A stretch of DNA of 37,655 bases, from the IMG/VR virus record IMGVR_UViG_3300020462_000021, positions 1 through 37,655 of that record. The stretch is one strand, 5' to 3'. This document shows positions 25,054 through 31,438 of the stretch, in pieces. The notes under the pieces were generated by a model. That model saw only the letters and a list, made by a program, of their open reading frames with translations. It searched no databases and had not been told where the DNA came from. Origin of the DNA: a virus. Within the stretch, counting starts at the first letter, position 1; every line of letters begins with the position of its first letter. The translations under genes and the position numbers were made by a program.

Positions 25054-25409
25054 TGTATGAGTATAAGGTAACTCTAGACAGGATCGTCGATGGCGACACC
25101 ATAGATGTAAATGTGGACTTGGGCTTTACGGTATGGCTCGCTAAGCAAAGAGTCAGATTGTATGGCCTCGACACATGGGAAAGCAGGACAAGAAACTTGG
25201 AGGTTAAAGCCAAAGGGTTGTTAGCAAAAGCGTTTACTAAGCAGATGGTATCTGAAGCTGAAGAGATAATCTTAATCAGTCATGGGAAGGGGAAGTACGG
25301 AAGAATACTTGGCGAGGTAATTTGTGATGGCGTCAGTTTGAATGATGCGCTCATAGAAAACGGTCACGCTGTCGTGTATGACGGTGGGACTAAGACATTA
25401 AAGAGTTAA
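25053..25409 (+). CDS. Staphylococcal-nuclease-like nuclease (118 aa)
   Basis: The OB-fold nuclease pattern is complete: RIVDGDTIDV (D13, D15), RVRLYGLDTWE (R35, D40, E43) and GKGKYGRILGE (R84), followed by SLNDALIENGHAVVY. These match the calcium-binding and catalytic Asp/Arg/Glu/Arg residues of the family (R35, D40, E43 and R87 in the S. aureus enzyme), so it is predicted active on DNA and possibly RNA. There is no obvious signal peptide. Its place between holin-like and M23 genes is unusual; it may degrade host DNA at lysis or recycle nucleotides. Confidence 0.88.
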   Translation: MYEYKVTLDRIVDGDTIDVNVDLGFTVWLAKQRVRLYGLDTWESRTRNLEVKAKGLLAKAFTKQMVSEAEEIILISHGKGKYGRILGEVICDGVSLNDALIENGHAVVYDGGTKTLKS

Positions 25410-25418
25410 CGGTGAGCG

Positions 25419-25601
25419 TTGTTAGATATTCTAATGGCCGCAGTCGCGTTAACGTTATTAGTAGGATGGTTAATGGAGGATTTGAATGGCAAGATTAAGA
25501 TTCAAGGGAGAGTTAGACGGCCTAAAGTACAGCGGGCATCCCGTGTCAGGGACTATATCAAGTTTCTATGGCGTTGTGCGAAAAAAATTATCGGGCGGTA
25601 A
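25419..25601 (+). CDS. Possible small membrane peptide overlapping the M23 gene (up to 60 aa)
   Basis: This frame begins at TTG (25419), with an ATG at 25434. It encodes a hydrophobic stretch (ILMAAVALTLLVGWLM) followed by a basic tail, and runs 116 bases into the M23 gene in another frame. The 76-base gap between the nuclease and M23 genes is otherwise unusual in this tightly overlapped block, which argues that something is encoded there. No good ribosome-binding site is seen. A 28-residue GTG-initiated frame (25412) competes for the same stretch. Treat as tentative. Confidence 0.3.
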   Translation: MLDILMAAVALTLLVGWLMEDLNGKIKIQGRVRRPKVQRASRVRDYIKFLWRCAKKIIGR

Positions 25602-26115
25602 GGGGCATACGGGCCTAGACATTGCTGGCGCCGAAATTGATGGCGCCCCGATTACAGCGCCAATGGAAGGAATTGTGCATAGTGTATTTCTGGCTCAAGA
25701 AAATCCCCAACAATATACGATGGAATACTTCTTTGGTAATTGCGTTGTGCTTCGTCATGACGACAGCGACGGTAGTCTTCTTGGGTACACTCTTTATGCT
25801 CACATGGCTGCAACGCCAAGCGTCTCGCGCTCTCAACCCGTAAACGAAGGCGACTTACTTGGGCACGTTGGTAACACAGGCCGAAGCACTGCCCCTCACC
25901 TTCACTGGGGTTGTACAGTCGCAGACAATCCGTACTTGTCACGATCTAAAGGGTTGAACGATCCCCTAAACTTCCTAGATAATAGTGAAGAGGAAGTAAA
26001 CGATGTAGATGAGCAGCAGAAGAAAGCAAATGACTTAATTGATGCTGGGCAAAGTATATTAAACAATGTAATAGATGACCTTCAAGGCAAGGTAGATGAT
26101 ATGGAGAATGACTAA
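25486..26115 (+). CDS. M23-family peptidoglycan endopeptidase, endolysin (209 aa)
   Basis: This is a zinc metallopeptidase of the lysostaphin/M23 type, which cuts peptide cross-links in peptidoglycan. The zinc ligands are GHTGLD (H41, D45) and HLH (H138, H140), with an additional conserved His in LYAHM (H106). The domain covers residues ~15-165. The C-terminal 45 residues are an acidic coiled coil (DEQQKKANDLIDAGQSILNN), perhaps for wall binding or regulation. There is no signal peptide, so export needs the holin. GGAGG precedes the start, and the stop overlaps the holin start (TAATG). Confidence 0.9.
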   Translation: MARLRFKGELDGLKYSGHPVSGTISSFYGVVRKKLSGGKGHTGLDIAGAEIDGAPITAPMEGIVHSVFLAQENPQQYTMEYFFGNCVVLRHDDSDGSLLGYTLYAHMAATPSVSRSQPVNEGDLLGHVGNTGRSTAPHLHWGCTVADNPYLSRSKGLNDPLNFLDNSEEEVNDVDEQQKKANDLIDAGQSILNNVIDDLQGKVDDMEND

Positions 26116-26378
26116 TGCAAATATCTGAGGAATTTCGAGACATCGGAGAAAGGGCAATCAGCACGGGAATCCAGTCTGCGATTGGGGTGACAGCTGGCAT
26201 GTCGCTGGCGAACGTGGACATGGATGCTATGGCACTCATAGCCACGGTGTTTATTAGTTCGGCTGCTAGTGTGCTCAAGTCAGGCGTAGCTCAGAAGCTC
26301 GTCGGCGATGACAGTGCTAGTCTAGTAACATTAAAGCGCGACCCAAAGACAGGTCGCTTTATGAAGAGGGAGAAATAA
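26115..26378 (+). CDS. Holin, r1t-like (87 aa)
   Basis: The layout FRDIGERAISTGIQSAIGVT, a hydrophobic segment ending ANVD, a second hydrophobic segment (MALIATVFISSAASVLKSGV) and a polar C-terminus ending KREK resembles r1t-type phage holins, which have an R/A-x-T-x-x-Q segment and two membrane helices. It directly follows the M23 endolysin, forming an endolysin-holin pair. The protein would form membrane lesions that release or activate the endolysin. Confidence 0.75.
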   Translation: MQISEEFRDIGERAISTGIQSAIGVTAGMSLANVDMDAMALIATVFISSAASVLKSGVAQKLVGDDSASLVTLKRDPKTGRFMKREK

Positions 26379-26379
26379 A

Positions 26380-26484
26380 ATGCCAACCATTAAAAAGAAC
26401 GGTAAGCAATTAAGCGCGACAGGTGTACCAGCTGTGTATCCACCAAAGGCCAAGCCAGCCGCAAAAAAATCTAAGGCAAAATAG
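26380..26484 (+). CDS. 34-residue basic peptide
   Basis: A short reading frame beginning MPTIKKNGKQLSATGVPAVY and ending in an Ala/Lys repeat (AKPAAKKSKAK). AGGGAG lies just upstream, it begins one base after the holin stop, and it is the last gene before a strong terminator. The composition resembles the small basic proteins at 1-288 and 37126-37655. Function unknown. Confidence 0.65.
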   Translation: MPTIKKNGKQLSATGVPAVYPPKAKPAAKKSKAK

Positions 26485-26490
26485 AACAAA

Positions 26491-26534
26491 AAAATACCGC
26501 TGCATTTCCAGATGAACAGCGGTATTTCTTTTTT
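26491..26534. terminator. Strong bidirectional terminator
   Basis: AAATACCGCTG (26492-26502) pairs with CAGCGGTATTT (26517-26527) over a 14-base loop. On the plus strand the hairpin is followed by six U residues (26529-26534). On the minus strand the A-run before the hairpin gives a U-tract as well. It ends the virion/lysis operon and the leftward 70-residue gene (stop at 26546), which converge on it. Confidence 0.92.
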
Positions 26535-26545
26535 ATTGTAGTACG

Positions 26546-26758
26546 TTAGCTGCTATGCAGTTTGCAGTACTTTATGTGATTGCAATGTGGTATTTGCCAA
26601 TGGCTCTTAACACTTGCGTCAGCTTCTTTTTTGTCGGTAAACGAATGATGATGACTAAAGTCCGTCGTCTCTATCGTGACGGTCCAGACATCTAACATTC
26701 CTTGTGCCGATTCAAACAATCCCTGAGTTACCTCGATGCCTTCTATTGTGGCATTCAT
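26546..26758 (-). CDS. Hypothetical protein (70 aa)
   Basis: A leftward gene starting MNATIEGIEVTQGLFESAQG, with a His-rich patch (HHHSFTD) and a C-terminal His/Cys segment (HWQIPHCNHIKYCKLHSS) that could bind metal. The start is supported by GAAGGGA with about nine bases spacing. It has a dedicated promoter (26790-26819) sharing the 24-bp element with the 13.46-kb promoter, and shares a terminator with the lysis operon. Unrecognised family; probably an early or accessory gene. Confidence 0.7.
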   Translation of the reverse strand: MNATIEGIEVTQGLFESAQGMLDVWTVTIETTDFSHHHSFTDKKEADASVKSHWQIPHCNHIKYCKLHSS

Positions 26759-26789
26759 GTTGCACGTCCCTTCGTTGCGCTACTAGGGG

Positions 26790-26819
26790 AGCGTAGCACA
26801 TGCTGATTACTGTTGTCAA
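26790..26819 (-). promoter_or_regulatory. Leftward promoter of the 70-residue gene
   Basis: On the minus strand TTGACA (26819-26814) and TACGCT (26795-26790) are 18 bases apart with a TGC just before the -10 (extended -10). Spacing and flanks match the promoter at 13452-13481. Its -35 lies 35 bases from the divergent promoter at 26854. Confidence 0.65.
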
Positions 26820-26822
26820 GCG
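26799..26822 (-). repeat. Copy B of the 24-bp promoter-associated repeat
   Basis: It shares 21 of 24 bases with 13461-13484. The conservation extends over the whole -35 to spacer region, including AGTAATCA and CATG, which is more than two unrelated sigma-70 promoters would share. Confidence 0.75.
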
Positions 26823-26853
26823 GGTGTACCTTCCGAGGGTTTTGTATCCCCTG

Positions 26854-26882
26854 TTGACTTCTGCTGAATAGTGTGGGACAAT
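26854..26882 (+). promoter_or_regulatory. Rightward early promoter
   Basis: TTGACT (26854-26859) and GACAAT (26877-26882) have a 17-base spacer, 28 bases ahead of the ATG at 26911 and upstream of its AAGGAGGG. It is the first promoter of the rightward early block. Confidence 0.7.
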
Positions 26883-26910
26883 GAAAGAGTAGCACAGGAA
26901 GGAGGGAAAA

Positions 26911-27132
26911 ATGAACGCAGAAATTTTGCAAGCATTTTGGAACTACGAAGATGAAGAGATTTCAATGGACGGTCAAGGTGATATGAGTACTCACTATTAC
27001 GAATTTTGGAATGAAGTATTTCACCACCTAGATCCGAAAGCGTTCAACGCAGCATTAAAGCGAGCCGCTAAAAGTCGGCCCGAGGGTAATGCTGCCGAGT
27101 TTCTAAAATCTGAACAGTACCGAAGGAGGTAG
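26911..27132 (+). CDS. Hypothetical protein (73 aa)
   Basis: First gene of the rightward early block, with strong AAGGAGGG and a good promoter. It is acidic and aromatic at the N-terminus (ILQAFWNYEDEEISMDGQGD) and basic at the C-terminus (ALKRAAKSRPEG...EQYRRR). Such small, strongly expressed first genes are often host-takeover proteins, but there is no motif to support a function. Confidence 0.7.
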   Translation: MNAEILQAFWNYEDEEISMDGQGDMSTHYYEFWNEVFHHLDPKAFNAALKRAAKSRPEGNAAEFLKSEQYRRR

Positions 27133-27136
27133 AAGG

Positions 27137-27499
27137 ATGACTAGATATCCAGTAGATATCGACAGACGGATAAAAGAGTTGGAAAGAGAGAAGGTAAGGA
27201 GGTCGAGAGAGAAAGACATGCCAGTAGATGTTAACGAAATATATGCAGCATGGAAAAAGGATCGGGAGATGTATGTAACGCTTGAGGATCATCTTGACTG
27301 GTTTGTGCAAAAGCAGATGGTAATACTTGCTCGTTTCGAGGTGTTGTTTCGTGAGGCTGGCGACGATCATGAAGGCTTGATGGTTGCGAAGGAGGCTTTG
27401 TTAGGAGTAACTGAGCTACACAAAAATGCACCTCCGGCTATTTCGGATAAATACAAAGAAGCATTAGCAAAGGTTACTGAAGAAACGGAGGCCAAGTAG
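27137..27499 (+). CDS. Hypothetical protein (120 aa)
   Basis: A charged N-terminal helix (DIDRRIKELEREKVRRSREK) is followed by a mostly helical body. It contains VTLEDHLDWFV near residue 50, similar to LTLEDHIDWDV in the 56-residue Cys-rich protein at 31074. GGAGG precedes the start, five bases after the previous stop. A 13-bp hairpin follows the gene. Function unknown. Confidence 0.72.
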   Translation: MTRYPVDIDRRIKELEREKVRRSREKDMPVDVNEIYAAWKKDREMYVTLEDHLDWFVQKQMVILARFEVLFREAGDDHEGLMVAKEALLGVTELHKNAPPAISDKYKEALAKVTEETEAK

Positions 27500-27508
27500 A
27501 ATAGAAAG

Positions 27509-27552
27509 TGTAGTAGAGGGGAGTCAACGTATACCTTAGCCCCTCTACTACA
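27509..27552 (+). terminator. Long hairpin behind the 120-residue gene
   Basis: TGTAGTAGAGGGG (27509-27521) pairs perfectly with CCCCTCTACTACA (27540-27552), a 13-bp stem with an 18-base loop containing GTATAC. No U-tract follows, so it is either a factor-assisted terminator, an RNA-stability hairpin, or a processing site between the first two early genes and the next promoter. Confidence 0.55.
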
Positions 27553-27562
27553 TCTCGAAGGC

Positions 27563-27591
27563 TTGCAGATTAAAGGTTAATACGGTAGAAT
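27563..27591 (+). promoter_or_regulatory. Rightward promoter of the replication block
   Basis: TTGCAG (27563-27568) and TAGAAT (27586-27591) have a 17-base spacer, 34 bases ahead of the HTH gene start. Together with the hairpin just upstream it suggests the replication genes can be transcribed separately from the first two early genes. Confidence 0.65.
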
Positions 27592-27625
27592 TTTTGCTGT
27601 AGTCACAGAAATAGGAGGACACAGA

Positions 27626-27841
27626 ATGGCAGTACAGATAGAACCAAATACCATTTATTCAATGGACGAGGTATGTGAGATGTTTAAGGTCTCGCAACCT
27701 ACCCTAACTAAATGGGTGAGGGAGTACGGACTTATAGGGCAAACTGCGGCGGGTGGAGTACGAGGATATAGATTTTTTGTTGGACAAAATCTCTTAGAAT
27801 TCTTCGGGAAGCAGTCAGACAATGAGACAGTACACGTTTGA
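27626..27841 (+). CDS. Helix-turn-helix DNA-binding protein, excisionase/MerR-like (71 aa)
   Basis: Residues 10-33 (IYSMDEVCEMFKVSQPTLTK) form a canonical helix-turn-helix, followed by WVREYGLIGQTAAGGVRGYR, a wing-like segment typical of MerR-superfamily or excisionase-type small proteins. AGGAGG precedes the start. It opens the replication block, so it may regulate early transcription or recruit the downstream ATPase to DNA. There is no integrase, so a true excisionase role is unlikely. Confidence 0.75.
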   Translation: MAVQIEPNTIYSMDEVCEMFKVSQPTLTKWVREYGLIGQTAAGGVRGYRFFVGQNLLEFFGKQSDNETVHV

Positions 27842-28217
27842 AGAGGCACTAGCAGCGCGTAGAGCAGGTATAGAGAAGGTAGAGCGTGGAACTGACCGAG
27901 ACTGGGCAGACCGAGCTCTTAATGTAATAAAACAAGTAGCACAGCAACGGGAAGAGATCACAGCTGATGAAATATGGGGAGTCCTTGAAGAATTCGGAGA
28001 CACGCCACGAGAACCTCGTGCGCTTGGCCCAATTTTTACAAGAGCAGCCAAACTTAATTGGATTATTAAAACAAACAAGTACACAATGTCAAGACGAGCT
28101 GTTAACCACGGCAGAGACATTCGGGTATGGCGTTCAAATCTCAGAGAATCAAATGGAGATGATAATTGGGGCCGCCCCGAAGGGTGGGGCAGACCCCATA
28201 GCACAGAAGGGGACTGA
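27822..28217 (+). CDS. Winged-helix-like early protein (131 aa)
   Basis: Residues ~25-105 have a helix-rich layout ending in a short wing (DWADRALNVIKQVAQQREEI, TADEIWGVLEE, then RALGPIFTRAAKLNWIIKTN and YTMSRRAVNHGRDIRVWRS). I associate this pattern with small winged-helix proteins of actinophage replication modules. It overlaps the HTH gene by 20 bases. The last ~65 bases are overlapped by the next small frame. Possible DNA-binding or helicase-loading role; inference. Confidence 0.75.
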   Translation: MRQYTFEEALAARRAGIEKVERGTDRDWADRALNVIKQVAQQREEITADEIWGVLEEFGDTPREPRALGPIFTRAAKLNWIIKTNKYTMSRRAVNHGRDIRVWRSNLRESNGDDNWGRPEGWGRPHSTEGD

Positions 28218-28326
28218 TAAAGAATCAGAACCAACTGATGCTAGCGTACCACAAGAACTATATAGTGAGGCAGATTTATGGGACCGAGGCAGGTCCGATT
28301 TTCGCCCGATAAAGGAAGATGAATAA
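28153..28326 (+). CDS. Small overlapping gene (57 aa)
   Basis: I call the ATG at 28153, which gives a 57-residue acidic protein (MEMIIGAAPKGGADPIAQKG...) ending at a TAATG overlap with the next gene. The frame is open further back, to ATG 27967, giving 119 residues, but that would overlap the winged-helix gene for 251 bases. No strong ribosome-binding site is visible at either start. Without it there would be a 108-base gap in an otherwise overlapped operon. Confidence 0.5.
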   Translation: MEMIIGAAPKGGADPIAQKGTDKESEPTDASVPQELYSEADLWDRGRSDFRPIKEDE

Positions 28327-28700
28327 TGACAATGACGACAGTAGAATACTTTGCTGAGTATAGGCAGGGTTTAATCACTGCGATTGAGGACTACGAGACG
28401 GCGCGTGAAGCGTTACGTTCCAGTAGGTCTGACGTTCACAAGTACAGACAGGAAATGCTGAAAATTTCAGATGAGTTTGAAATTAAAGGACCTAATCAAG
28501 CGGAGCGGGACAAAGAGTTCCGACGTAAGGTAGATTATTCGGAGCCGTATAAGGGTTACGAACAATTTATGACGGATGCAGCTGAGCTAGTTGCTATTTT
28601 TGAAGGGAGAGTCGAGGCACAGAAATACAAGATTAGATTGCATGAACTAGAATTAAAATTTCTTATAGCACACACAGAAGGAACCAATAACGATGACTAA
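28326..28700 (+). CDS. Hypothetical coiled-coil protein (124 aa)
   Basis: A highly charged helical protein (TAIEDYETAREALRSSRSDV, then FEGRVEAQKYKIRLHELELK). It starts at a TAATG overlap and its stop overlaps the next gene by eight bases. The composition and position in the replication block suggest an accessory protein, perhaps recombination- or helicase-related, but no specific family is recognised. Confidence 0.75.
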   Translation: MTMTTVEYFAEYRQGLITAIEDYETAREALRSSRSDVHKYRQEMLKISDEFEIKGPNQAERDKEFRRKVDYSEPYKGYEQFMTDAAELVAIFEGRVEAQKYKIRLHELELKFLIAHTEGTNNDD

Positions 28701-29235
28701 CGAAGAACAAGGCGGCCACTTGGTCGATGAAGCAACTAAACTAGGCGGCATTATTAAGGGCGGTACGATTCAATTCGGTACTAAAAAGCTACCCTTTTCA
28801 GCTGTAGTAGTGAGTCTTATGGACAACCCTGAGACTGTAATGGAGCGCGTGAAGGCGTTTGAGGAGGCATACGAGGCCGCATTCGAGTCTCAGGAGGCTG
28901 AAGTAGTACAGGCTGAGCCGTTTGAGGACGCTGAAACATCCACTCCTGTCTATAATGACGGCACTCCTATGGAAACTCAGGGTGTAGGGTTCAAGGTGAG
29001 CGGCAAGTGGCCTGACGGCAAGCCGAGAGTTCAGTGTGATACTGGGTGCATGAATCCTAAGAATGCTCAGTACGCGGCTAACATGTTTGAGACTGATATT
29101 AACGGAGAGTTTTCATGGCAGTTGACTAACCGAGGCTTGGACGAGAATGCGTATTTCTGTATTCAGAAATTGCAGGACGGTAGCAAGTGTAGCAACTGGG
29201 TGTTAAGCTCTCATGCCAGAGAGTTGGCAGGTTAG
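28693..29235 (+). CDS. Hypothetical protein with Cys motif (180 aa)
   Basis: The N-terminal half contains LVDEATKLGGIIKGGTIQFG and an acidic linker. The C-terminal half (about residues 95-180) has a compact domain with VQCDTGCMNPKNAQY, FCIQKLQDGSKCSNW and four Cys in total, possibly a zinc-binding fold. It lies directly before a zinc-ribbon-like gene and the replicative ATPase. Single-stranded-DNA or RNA binding is conceivable but not shown. Confidence 0.72.
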   Translation: MTNEEQGGHLVDEATKLGGIIKGGTIQFGTKKLPFSAVVVSLMDNPETVMERVKAFEEAYEAAFESQEAEVVQAEPFEDAETSTPVYNDGTPMETQGVGFKVSGKWPDGKPRVQCDTGCMNPKNAQYAANMFETDINGEFSWQLTNRGLDENAYFCIQKLQDGSKCSNWVLSSHARELAG

Positions 29236-29236
29236 G

Positions 29237-29644
29237 ATGGAGCAGCCTACTAGGACAGGGCTAGGCCCGCAGAAGTGTGTCAAGTGTCACGGCTCTATAG
29301 ATATTAATAAGCCCGAGGTATGCAGCGTCACAGGGACTAGACATTTCTGGTCTATTATGGACGCTCTTGCCTTTAGGAAAAGACCAGCGTCACTAGCTAG
29401 CAGATGCGAGTGTGGTGCGTGGGTCGATATTGAAAATGGTGGTATCAGCTATGATTTTGGACTGGGGAGCAGTCATAGTTGTTTCTACGAGACGGGAGTG
29501 TATTCGGATGGGACCGAAGTGCAGTACGGGACAATAGTTTCTGTACCTGTGACGGAGGATCAGAGCCCATCTGAATCGCTTCCTACTCAAGCATTGCACA
29601 TTGGGGATGATTTTGATGAACATGAAGACAAGGTTTCTCCCTGA
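29237..29644 (+). CDS. Zinc-ribbon-like protein (135 aa)
   Basis: I choose the ATG at 29237, one base after the previous stop; upstream in-frame starts lie inside the previous gene. Residues ~14-62 contain CVKCHG, CSVTGTRHFW and CECGAW, a likely zinc ribbon. The C-terminal half is acidic. It overlaps the start of the ATPase gene by about 38 bases. Function unknown; a DNA-binding accessory for replication is plausible. Confidence 0.68.
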   Translation: MEQPTRTGLGPQKCVKCHGSIDINKPEVCSVTGTRHFWSIMDALAFRKRPASLASRCECGAWVDIENGGISYDFGLGSSHSCFYETGVYSDGTEVQYGTIVSVPVTEDQSPSESLPTQALHIGDDFDEHEDKVSP

Positions 29645-30971
29645 CCTTCATGCGTACAAGTGGGAAGATGGTATAGCCGTCAAGTTTCAGAAGTTTGAGG
29701 ACCGTAGAGAAGGTCTGATAGTTGAAGCAACGTACACCCACGACGGTACGATGTTGGATTTCGGGAAGATAAATTTAAGTAGCCCGTCTACTAGAAAAAC
29801 CCAAGCTAAATCACTGGGCGCTGAGTCCATTGTGTCAGCTGACGAATGGTTGAGCCGACTAAAGATTATTGCTTTTCAGTCGGTGCATGAATGGCGCAAC
29901 GGAGGTGAAGCGCTAATAGATTTGGGAGCTCACTCAATAGACTATGAGAAGGCCGCGTTTATGCTAGAGCCTATGGTCAGTCAGGATGGTATATCTATCC
30001 TGTATGGCGATGGGAGTGCAGGTAAATCGCTCTTCTCACTAGCCATGATGCTCTCAATTTGTACTGGGGAGCCCTTATTAGGAGTTACCCCTGCTAGGAA
30101 GGGACGCTGTGCCTACTATGATTGGGAGGACACAGCAGATAATCACAGTGAGCGCTTACGAGCGTTGATTGACGGTAACAACCTTGATTACCCCGATAAC
30201 GGAATCCTGTATAGGAATCCAGATAGGCCGATACGCCAAGTGATTGAGCGGATACAGGCCGAGGTAGCTGACAACGATATCGAACTGGTTTGCATAGACT
30301 CAATGGGGATGGCAGCAGGTGGTGATCCATCTGACCCGTCCCTCATTATTGACGCTATGAATTCCTGTAAATCTTTAGGCGTTCCAGTAATAGTAATACA
30401 TCATCTCAGCGCTGAATCAGCGTCGAGTAATAACCTACAGCTTAAGTCCAAGCCGTATGGTTCAGTCTATGCGCGTAATGCAGCTCGTAATCTGTGGCTC
30501 ATAGAGAAAAAGCAGGAGCTTGATTCGGAAGAATCCCTGCTGTACCTGACCCATACTAAAGCTAATCACGGACCACTGCGCTCTCGGTTAGCGTTCGATG
30601 TACGGTTCGATAATGCTGAGAATCACAGAATGATAGGCGCTACCTATGAGCAGGTCTCAGCGTCGAATTATTCGGAGGATGTAAAAGAGACCCGCAACGA
30701 TAAAATCTCCGTCAGAGACGCTATTGAGGCGGTGTTACAGCGATGCGGGAGAGACGGCAACCCCTACTCAATGGCAGTTAGTCAGATTCTAAGCATCATG
30801 AAGAAGGAGGAGATACGGAAGGGGACTAGCAAGACGCAGATTCATAACGAGATTAAGATGCACCCTGATTTATATATAGACTCAACGCCCGCCGATGCCC
30901 ACGGCAATACAGAGCGGTTGTGGAGACTTAAATACAGGGGCGCTGGGCTTGACGATGAATCACACTTTTAG
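29607..30971 (+). CDS. RepA/AAA_25-type replicative ATPase (about 454 aa)
   Basis: A RecA-fold hexameric helicase-like ATPase. Walker A GDGSAGKS lies near residues 134-141, the DWED segment near 167, Walker B ELVCIDS near 226-232, and VIVIHHLS near 261-268 followed by an Arg-containing region (YGSVYARNAARNLW). The C-terminal ~100 residues may form a winged helix (ISVRDAIEAVLQRCG...KTQIHNEIK). This pattern is that of RepA-like helicases used by phages and plasmids to open the origin. Start choice among TTG 29601 and ATGs 29607, 29616 and 29622 is uncertain. No primase or polymerase is encoded, so host enzymes must finish replication. Confidence 0.85.
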   Translation: MILMNMKTRFLPDLHAYKWEDGIAVKFQKFEDRREGLIVEATYTHDGTMLDFGKINLSSPSTRKTQAKSLGAESIVSADEWLSRLKIIAFQSVHEWRNGGEALIDLGAHSIDYEKAAFMLEPMVSQDGISILYGDGSAGKSLFSLAMMLSICTGEPLLGVTPARKGRCAYYDWEDTADNHSERLRALIDGNNLDYPDNGILYRNPDRPIRQVIERIQAEVADNDIELVCIDSMGMAAGGDPSDPSLIIDAMNSCKSLGVPVIVIHHLSAESASSNNLQLKSKPYGSVYARNAARNLWLIEKKQELDSEESLLYLTHTKANHGPLRSRLAFDVRFDNAENHRMIGATYEQVSASNYSEDVKETRNDKISVRDAIEAVLQRCGRDGNPYSMAVSQILSIMKKEEIRKGTSKTQIHNEIKMHPDLYIDSTPADAHGNTERLWRLKYRGAGLDDESHF

Positions 30972-31051
30972 CCAGTCACATATGAGTCACAGTATGAACG
31001 GTCATAACCAGTCACAAGTCATACCATACCCCCCTTTAGGGGGGGTATGAC
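30972..31051 (+). repeat. GTCAYA direct repeats and C/G hairpin: candidate origin or control site
   Basis: Five GTCAYA units start at 30975, 30986, 31001, 31011 and 31018, two of them within the identical 9-mer CCAGTCACA. They are followed by a 10-bp hairpin, CATACCCCCC (31025-31034) with GGGGGGTATG (31040-31049). Alternative pairing GTCATAC (31018-31024) with GTATGAC (31045-31051) is possible. The element fills the 102-base gap behind the ATPase gene. Iterons beside a RepA-like gene are a classic origin arrangement, but no U-tract or A/T-rich unwinding stretch is present, so a control role is also possible. Confidence 0.5.
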
Positions 31052-31073
31052 TGGGCTGATGAGGGAGAAAAAG

Positions 31074-31244
31074 ATGAATGAGGTAATTGAGTATTTCGAG
31101 AAGGAAGATGGAGTGATTGTGTTTACGGAGACGACAGCGATTGCTATTTGTAGCAAGTGTGATCAGTCGTTGACGCTTGAGGATCACATAGACTGGGATG
31201 TCGTTGCTCATAAGCAATGCCCCACTAAAGGGGAAGCTGTATGA
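31074..31244 (+). CDS. Cys-containing miniprotein (56 aa)
   Basis: I place the start at the ATG at 31074, preceded by GAGGGAG, rather than at the upstream GTG-type start inside the hairpin. It contains CSKCDQSLTLEDHIDWDVVA and a C-terminal HKQCPTKG, so three to four metal ligands. The TLEDHxDW segment recurs in the 120-residue protein at 27137. Overlaps the next gene (ATGA). Confidence 0.68.
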   Translation: MNEVIEYFEKEDGVIVFTETTAIAICSKCDQSLTLEDHIDWDVVAHKQCPTKGEAV

Positions 31245-31438
31245 GTCACCAACACTACTGGGTTTACCCTGCTAGTAGCGACATAGAAAAAATTGGTAAG
31301 ACGAGGCGTGAATGCGCCCGTTGCAGCGAGGTTGAGGTGTACGACAGGATAGACCTAGACAATCGGAGAGTAGCTGGCCCGTCAGGGCTTAGACCTGCTA
31401 CTGCTAATCATGTCTGGGCAAAAAGGAAAAAGAAATGA
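31241..31438 (+). CDS. Hypothetical basic protein (65 aa)
   Basis: It begins MSHQHYWVYPASSDIEKIGK, has a CARC pair near residues 26-29 preceded by two His and ends in a Lys-rich tail (HVWAKRKKK). It is coupled on both sides by four-base overlaps with its neighbours. A zinc-dependent nucleic-acid-binding miniprotein is possible; no family recognised. Confidence 0.65.
   Translation: MSHQHYWVYPASSDIEKIGKTRRECARCSEVEVYDRIDLDNRRVAGPSGLRPATANHVWAKRKKK

Noticed and set aside
27626-27841. Excisionase of a temperate phage
   Set aside because: The fold fits, but no integrase, attachment site or repressor gene was found. A general DNA-binding or regulatory role is safer.
30972-31051. CRISPR array
   Set aside because: Repeats are only six bases with irregular 7-15-base spacing; there are no spacers of CRISPR length and no cas genes.
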